Shown: piece by piece, positions 59,640 through 64,000 of the stretch
Layout of the letters: every line of letters starts with the position of its first letter
Numbering within the stretch: the first letter of the stretch is position 1
Assembly (NCBI GenBank): GCA_021018995.1
Contig: CM037588.1
Span: 138,443,725 to 138,507,724 of the forward strand
DNA: 64,000 nucleotides
Reading direction: 5' to 3'
Origin: Chloranthus sessilifolius
Lineage: Eukaryota > Streptophyta > Magnoliopsida > Chloranthales > Chloranthaceae
Made by a program: the position numbers and the translations under genes
Notes under the pieces: model-generated
Told to the model about the DNA's origin: nothing
Database searches by the model: none
The model's input: only the letters and a program-made list of their open reading frames with translations

Positions 59640-60510
59640 ATTGCATTAGTCATTGCTACTAATGTTCTATTTTTTCTTTTAGCAACTTCGTTTTGTTGCG
59701 GCATGTAAGGGGCAGTCATCTCATGACAAATTCAATGAACTTCATAAAAAATGAAGAACTCATTTGACATGTATTCTCCACCCCTATCAGATCTAATGAC
59801 TTTAATTCTTTTATTTAATTGATTTTTCATTAAAGCTTTATAAATCTTAAATTTTTCAAAAGCCTCAGTTTTAATATTTAATATATATATATGAGCATAT
59901 TTTGAAAAATTATTTATAAAATAATAAAATATCATTTCCCTCCTCTAGTAGGAATATTATTTAAATCACAAATGTCATTGTGTATTAAATCTAATAAACA
60001 TGAATTTCTCAAAACACTAGGAAAAAGTTTTCTAGTAATTCTAGTTTTAGCACATACACTACAAGCACTACTATAAAATAATGCATGTTTTGGAATTAAC
60101 TCTAAGTTAGTCATACATTTCATGGATCTATAATTAATATGTCCTAATCTATCATGCCATAAATTAGAAAGAGAGTTCAAGTAAGAAGAAGAAGGAATTT
60201 TATTGATTGAATCAGTTACATTGAGTTTGAACATACCTCCCATGGCATATCCTTTTTCAACAAATTTTTCATTCTTGGATAAGATAAACTTATCTAATTC
60301 AAATACAAGTTTAAAACCATGCTTGATCAGTAAACCACCCGAAACGAGATTCCTACGAATATCGAGTACATGGAGCACATCAGTAAGTGCTACGAATTTT
60401 TCGAATGTAAAATTCAATTTCACTTTTCCACGCCTTATGATCTTCACCGTAAATGTGTTTCCTATAAAGAGATCTTGATCATCATCAGCATTTTCATATG
60501 TCACAAGCAT
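59640..60510 (-). pseudogene. Copia protease end, pre-integrase and integrase
   Basis: 59932-60510 is open for 192 residues: ALTDVLHVLDIRRNLVSGGL, then the pre-integrase zinc-type site WHDRLGHINYRSMKCM...ACSVCAKTRITRKLF. 59732-59935 has the core segment KVIRSDRGGEYMSNEFF. Further down, an asparagine-rich region matches the rest of integrase. Broken element. Confidence 0.9.
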
Positions 60511-60585
60511 GTCACGATTATTGTAAATATAATTTGTAGCACCCGTATCGATCCACCATTCATTGATGTCACCAATTAGAGTAAC

Positions 60586-61490
60586 TTACAAGAGAACGAC
60601 TACGAAGTTGCTTTTCTCCTCTACTACATTGGCTTGATTCTTTAATTTCTTAAAGAGGCGAGAATCCCGTTTGAAATGTCTGGGTTTCCCATAGTAGTAA
60701 CATCCACCATTCTTCAGTACAATAGTCCCATTCTCTTTGACGAATTTCTTATTTTCTTTGGTATGAGAATATCCTCTCTTTCTCTTCTTTAACAGTCCAC
60801 TAACAACCTTGGACTCAACCAAGTGTGCTTTTGATGTCAAATCAACGTGATCTTCGGTTTTCTCTCTAACTCGGGATTCTTCATCAATACGTAAATAAAA
60901 GAAAAGATCTTCCATAAAAATCTTCTTATTATACGCTTAAGGATTTTTCGATAATCTTTTCAAGATAAAAGCAACTTGGCGATTACTGCACCAATTAAAA
61001 AATCTTAATCGAATTGAGAATCATTAGCAATCATATAATTAATAATAACTTAAAAATCATGCACTTAGCTAAGAATAGGTTTATCATCAACCATCTTAAA
61101 ATTAAAAAATTGACTGATTATGTAAGAATTATACCCTGCATATTTAGTTTTGTATTTCTTTTCGAGAGCATTATAGAGTTCCTTCGCAGTGTTGTAGGTG
61201 CGGTAGACGTCGAACTACGAATCCGACAATGCGTTGAGAATAGCCCTTACAAGTTTAGTCATCTTTTTCCCATTTTTGCTTTTTACGACTTTCGTTTAGA
61301 GTTGATGATTCGATAATAGTCGGACACAGATTTGTGATAACGTACACAACTTTCAGTGCGGTTAACAGAAAATGTAATTTATGTTGCTACCTTTTGAAGT
61401 TCGAACCATCGAAACTGTCCAACATATAGATGTTGTTAGACAGCGCATGATGGATTTTGTCATTTAATGTAGGAGGAGTCGAGGCTGTGA
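60586..61490 (-). pseudogene. Copia gag with zinc knuckle
   Basis: A zinc-knuckle-like stretch GGCYYYGKPRHFKRDSRLFK follows basic text (KKRKRGYSHTKENKKF) at 60586-60915. The upstream gag part at about 60950-61490 is poorly preserved (YMLDSFDGSNF near its start). Broken element. Confidence 0.8.
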
Positions 61491-61513
61491 TATGGGTCAT
61501 CACGGTTTAAAAT

Positions 61514-62278
61514 TGTTGAAAAAATTAGTTCGGGTTGCAAGAAAAGATAATGATTGTAATGAAGAAACACGCAAATCCGATTTGAGGCATGTTGAATATC
61601 ATTATTATTAAACCGAGATTTACCCCTACCACTATGATCAAGTAGTCACTAATAGGTTACCGGTAAATCAGTTCCAGGATACAACAAACTGACAACATAT
61701 TCGTGTGATTAGATTTGGTGAATCTGATCATGCAATCAGAACACCAAATAACACAGAAGGAGACTTTAAAAATATCTTTAAAGCGGGACAGAAGAAATGT
61801 AAAAATGCAGTCAGTACAAAGAGGATCTTGGGTTCCTTATATAGAACTCAATGGGTGCTAACGCACCGTTTCGGATAAGACATATTCGTTTAGAATAACT
61901 GAACGGACACAAATAATCGAACAAACATTGGACACATTGGTTTCAAATCAAAAGTTTAAAAATTAAATAAAACTGAAAAATAGCAGTTACACTTTTGTCC
62001 AAAAGTTTAACTAAATGTACCGCCCTGCCACGCCATATATACGTACACATGCTCGTGCCCAACTCTTCTCGACCCCGCGGCTCTGCTCGGCACGCGCGTG
62101 TGTGATTGATAAAATGCATGACGACGGAAACCACAAAATTTGGTACCCCTGGGTGAAGGTTAAAAGCCTTAAGCTAAACTTTCAAAATATAAATCAAAGC
62201 CCAAAAAGTTGTTCACATGATGTGAGACTATTCACTACAAAACAAAAACCAAATAATTCTATTTTAAAATTTCCAGTA
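61514..62278 (-). repeat. Copia 5' LTR
   Basis: TGTTGAAAAAATTAG ... AAAATTTCCAGTA. Partner of 56170-56943. Confidence 0.9.
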
Positions 62279-62397
62279 CTATTCACATAATCAAATACCA
62301 CATAAAAGAGCGGCTTGATGATTGAAAATAAATTAAGTCATATAAAATTGTGTAGTCAAGAGAGCCAATTACACAGAAAATAAATATCACTCCTTTA

Positions 62398-62438
62398 CCC
62401 CCCCGCCCCCGCCCCCGCCCCCGCCCCCGCCCCCGCCC
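62398..62438. repeat. (CCCCCG)n hexamer repeat
   Basis: About six CCCCCG units in a row, so the minus strand has repeated GGGGG tracts separated by single C's, a strong G-quadruplex pattern. It stands where a SINE's C-rich segment is expected. Confidence 0.97.
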
Positions 62439-62560
62439 TAAGGATTTATATCCTATGTTAACCCTTTATATGCTGAATTTAGGGTGCACATGTGCCTTTA
62501 GGAGTAGGCGAGTGCTCAAAGAGGCCCGAATACTCAGGTTAGCCAAAAAAATATAGGATC
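62398..62560 (+). mobile_element. Truncated SINE copy beginning with the CCCCCG tract
   Basis: After the tract, 'TAAGGATTTATATC', 'GCACATGTG', 'TAGGCGAGTGCTC' and 'AGAGGCCCGAATAC' match the 3' half of the SINE at 62691-62881. The pol III head is missing. Confidence 0.75.
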
Positions 62561-62690
62561 AACTAAGGCTACTTGGTCCTTACTCATTAGTATCAGGCCA
62601 CCTTTAACCTTAAACTATTCAACAATTTAATTGCATGTAATTTTTTTTAACTATTATAACCTTTTAATAGAAAAATAATAAAAACCTCAA

Positions 62691-62881
62691 GGGGTTATGT
62701 GAGTTGGCCAAGTACTTGCTTGAAAAAGTAGGAGATCATGAGCTCGAATCCCCTTCCCCCTTGAGGCCATCCTAGGGATTTATATCTTGTGCTTATCCGG
62801 CATGTGTCACTGGGATTAGGCGAGTGCTCTAAGAGGCCCGAATACCCATATTATCAAAATAATAATAATAATAATAATAAA
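62691..62881 (+). mobile_element. tRNA-derived SINE
   Basis: GGGGTTATGTGAGTTGGCC has an A-box-like TGGCCAAGTAC (62705-62715), and GAGCTCGAATCCCC a B-box (about 62740-62753). The body has CTAGGGATTTATATC and GATTAGGCGAGTGCTCTAAG, and the tail is (AAT)n at 62856-62881. Structure and length fit a plant SINE. No clean target duplication seen. Confidence 0.85.
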
Positions 62882-63094
62882 CTTATATTTGACTCCTCAA
62901 GTTGGGCGGGGCCAGATTTTTGGACATTTATTTGATACACTGCCTGATTTAGGCCGGGCTGGGATCTGCTTAGCCCAGTACGAATGGGGCTTAGATATAA
63001 AAATGCCTTAAAACCTTGGGTCGAGTCCAGACCAGAATAAGGGCAGACCGGTCCATTGAGAGCCCTGCTAGATATACCAGCTAATAATTATCTG
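62882..63094. other. GC-rich remnant, possibly one end of a hAT MITE
   Basis: It contains GGGCGGGGCC and GGCCGGGCTGGG blocks and ends CATTGAGAGCCCTGCTAG, similar to the right end of the hAT MITE at 44840-45316 (GTTGACAGCCCTA). A matching left end was not found. Confidence 0.4.
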
Positions 63095-63199
63095 CGGAGA
63101 AAATGAAAACATCGTGAAAATTTGAAGAACAAATTTTATTAGCGGTTTACGATATCGACAAAACTAGTCACCCCGGTCCCCACAAAAAAGCCATTAGAA

Positions 63200-63221
63200 A
63201 AGCGGTTTTACAAAACCGCTT
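63200..63221. repeat. Small hairpin upstream of the wound-induced-protein gene
   Basis: AAGCGGTTTT-AC-AAAACCGCTT, 10-bp perfect arms, about 45 bp upstream of the TATA box. Contains AACCG, a core seen in plant MYB sites. Function unknown. Confidence 0.8.
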
Positions 63222-63264
63222 GTTTTACCTCTCGCTAGCTCCGACGCCCTATCACTCTTTCCTT

Positions 63265-63272
63265 TATAAATA
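63265..63272 (+). promoter_or_regulatory. TATA box of the wound-induced-protein gene
   Basis: TATAAATA in CCTTTATAAATACCC, about 130 bp before the ATG. A start site about 30 bp downstream (near 63300) would give a 5' UTR of about 95 bases. Confidence 0.75.
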
Positions 63273-63394
63273 CCCTCTCTCCATTCCCTCTCAAATCTCA
63301 ATCAAGAGAACATTTTATTCGATAAATTGAAATTGCTAATTTTTCGTCGATATCTGACGACTTAGCGGGAGGAAAGGAAAGAAAAATATTGAAG

Positions 63395-63661
63395 ATGAGT
63401 CGTCTGAGCAGGGTTTGGGTGGCAGCTACGGTTGCTGTAGTGCAAGGCCGAACAGATCTGGGATTCAAGTGGAATTCTGGTTTTAAATCTGTCCAATTTA
63501 GTAAAGAGCGATTTTTCTCCGCCGATTTCCGGCCGATTTTGGGCATAGGCGGCTCCGATTTTGGATTATCTGTGGGGAGTGGAAGCGGTGGCGAGAAGCG
63601 TAGACAGGCTGACGAATCTCTGCAGAAGGTGATGTATTTAAATTGCTGGGGACGGAGTTAG
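63395..63661 (+). CDS. Wound-induced protein, WIP/DUF3774 family
   Basis: An intact 88-residue single-exon gene: ATG at 63395 (MSRLSRVWVAATVAVVQGR), stop TAG at 63659-63661. The N-terminal SRVWVAA..AVVQ...D.G.KWN and the C-terminal ESLQKVMYLNCWG match plant 'wound-responsive family' proteins, which start MS..SRAW.VAAS.GVVEALKDQG and end ESLRKVMYLSCWGPN. Length fits the family (about 80-100). A middle part, GSDFGLSVGSGSGGEKRR, is glycine/serine-rich and variable, as usual. The biochemical role of the family is not settled; several members are induced by wounding. A TATA box lies 130 bp upstream. An upstream TTG in frame is not a plausible start. It is the only clearly intact host gene here, and no transposon lies inside it. 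Confidence 0.92.
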   Translation: MSRLSRVWVAATVAVVQGRTDLGFKWNSGFKSVQFSKERFFSADFRPILGIGGSDFGLSVGSGSGGEKRRQADESLQKVMYLNCWGRS

Positions 63662-64000
63662 GGCTGCCGGAAATCGGTCGGAGTATGAAAACGGGAAGTT
63701 GGAGAGATTCCAGCGAACCGGAATCTGATTTCCCGATTAAGCTGACATGAGCTGATGGGGGTGTGGACTGGGACGTGACGTGGTATTTGGTGGAACTGAT
63801 AATCGGAAACTTTGAGTTCCGGGAACAAAAACCTTTCCGAGAGGGACTAAATTGTAAATAATTGAACTTCGAAAGAACTAAAATATTATGAATGTTGATT
63901 CTGCTATTTCGTTTGATTTTAAGCTTTGTTTTGGATATATGTAGCTCTGCATACCTTTTTAGCCTCCTTCTCGGGTTTCCTCGCTTTTCCACCTCTCTCA
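63662..64000. other. 3' region of the wound-induced-protein gene
   Basis: Presumed 3' UTR and downstream DNA. AAT-rich text (AACTAAAATATTATGAATG near 63876) could hold a poly(A) signal. A 164-codon minus-strand frame (63498-63992) overlaps the gene antisense and has no recognisable domain. Confidence 0.5.

Larger units (their letters stand above)
56170..62278 (-). mobile_element. Ty1/Copia element, complete outline but broken
   Basis: Two LTRs (56170-56943 and 61514-62278) starting TGTTGAAAAAATTAG, with flanks TTATT and CTATT (4 of 5 match). Minus-strand order: gag, zinc knuckle, pre-integrase, integrase, RT, RNase H, purine tract (TGGGGGAT at about 56944-56951). This gene order (integrase before RT) defines Copia; text is Tnt1-like. 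LTRs differ by roughly 10% or more with indels, so it is clearly older than F1 or C. Many breaks throughout. Confidence 0.92.

Noticed and set aside
63498-63992. 164-codon minus-strand open frame
   Set aside because: Antisense to the intact wound-induced-protein gene, no domain and no promoter signal.

Overview
The window is AT-rich, repeat-dense nuclear DNA of a flowering plant. The evidence is chromovirus-type Ty3/Gypsy elements with an initiator-tRNA-Met primer site, Ty1/Copia elements, hAT and CACTA MITEs, a tRNA-derived SINE, and a wound-induced-protein gene of a plant-only family. The AT-richness and the style of the host genes suit a eudicot or other non-grass angiosperm, but I cannot name the species. 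Almost all of the sequence is mobile DNA; one host gene looks intact and two others are wrecked by insertions.

Layout. 1-1306: partial LTR of Gypsy family F1. 1932-14540: a complete-looking but broken F1 element on the minus strand (LTR, extra ORF, chromodomain, integrase, RNase H, RT, protease, gag, PBS, LTR). 14618-18287: exons of a host gene with a Tify-domain-binding (TDBD) region, minus strand, split by solo LTR 'A' (14864-17100, target duplication ATAAT). 18290-21907: non-coding DNA with two tandem duplications. 22746-23513: a perfect-looking hairpin, then a DUF1985-like gene fragment cut by a 19.3-kb insertion (23514-42833). That insertion is Gypsy family 'C' in the unusual form LTR-internal-LTR-internal-LTR, bounded by one target duplication (ATTGC), with a further LTR 'B' nested in the second internal region. 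42834 onward: the far side of the DUF1985-like fragment, two hAT MITEs, solo LTR 'D' (45358-49174, target duplication GCGTG), a decayed Copia element (about 49340-53692) carrying MITEs, CACTA MITEs, a hAT-like MITE with a strong hairpin, and a minus-strand Copia element (56170-62278). The right end has two SINE copies, one with a CCCCCG expansion, and the intact wound-induced-protein gene at 63395-63661 behind a TATA box.

Main observation. Four different Gypsy LTR families (F1, A, B, C) carry arrays of short perfect palindromes at about the same distance from the LTR start, and each family has its own palindrome: TTGATCGATCAA, TCGCTCGAGCGA, AATCGATTAATCGATT and TTGCCGCGGCAA. Downstream, the same LTRs share a 5'-splice-site-like GTAGG, a TGAGCT...AGCTCA-like stem, a 3' splice site, and a short acidic/aromatic reading frame ending in (D/E)(D/E)F(F/Y) a few hundred bases before the LTR end. 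The frame has the same phase at the acceptor in all four families. This looks like a conserved LTR-embedded leader or mini-gene. I do not know a description of it, and whether it is translated is unproven.
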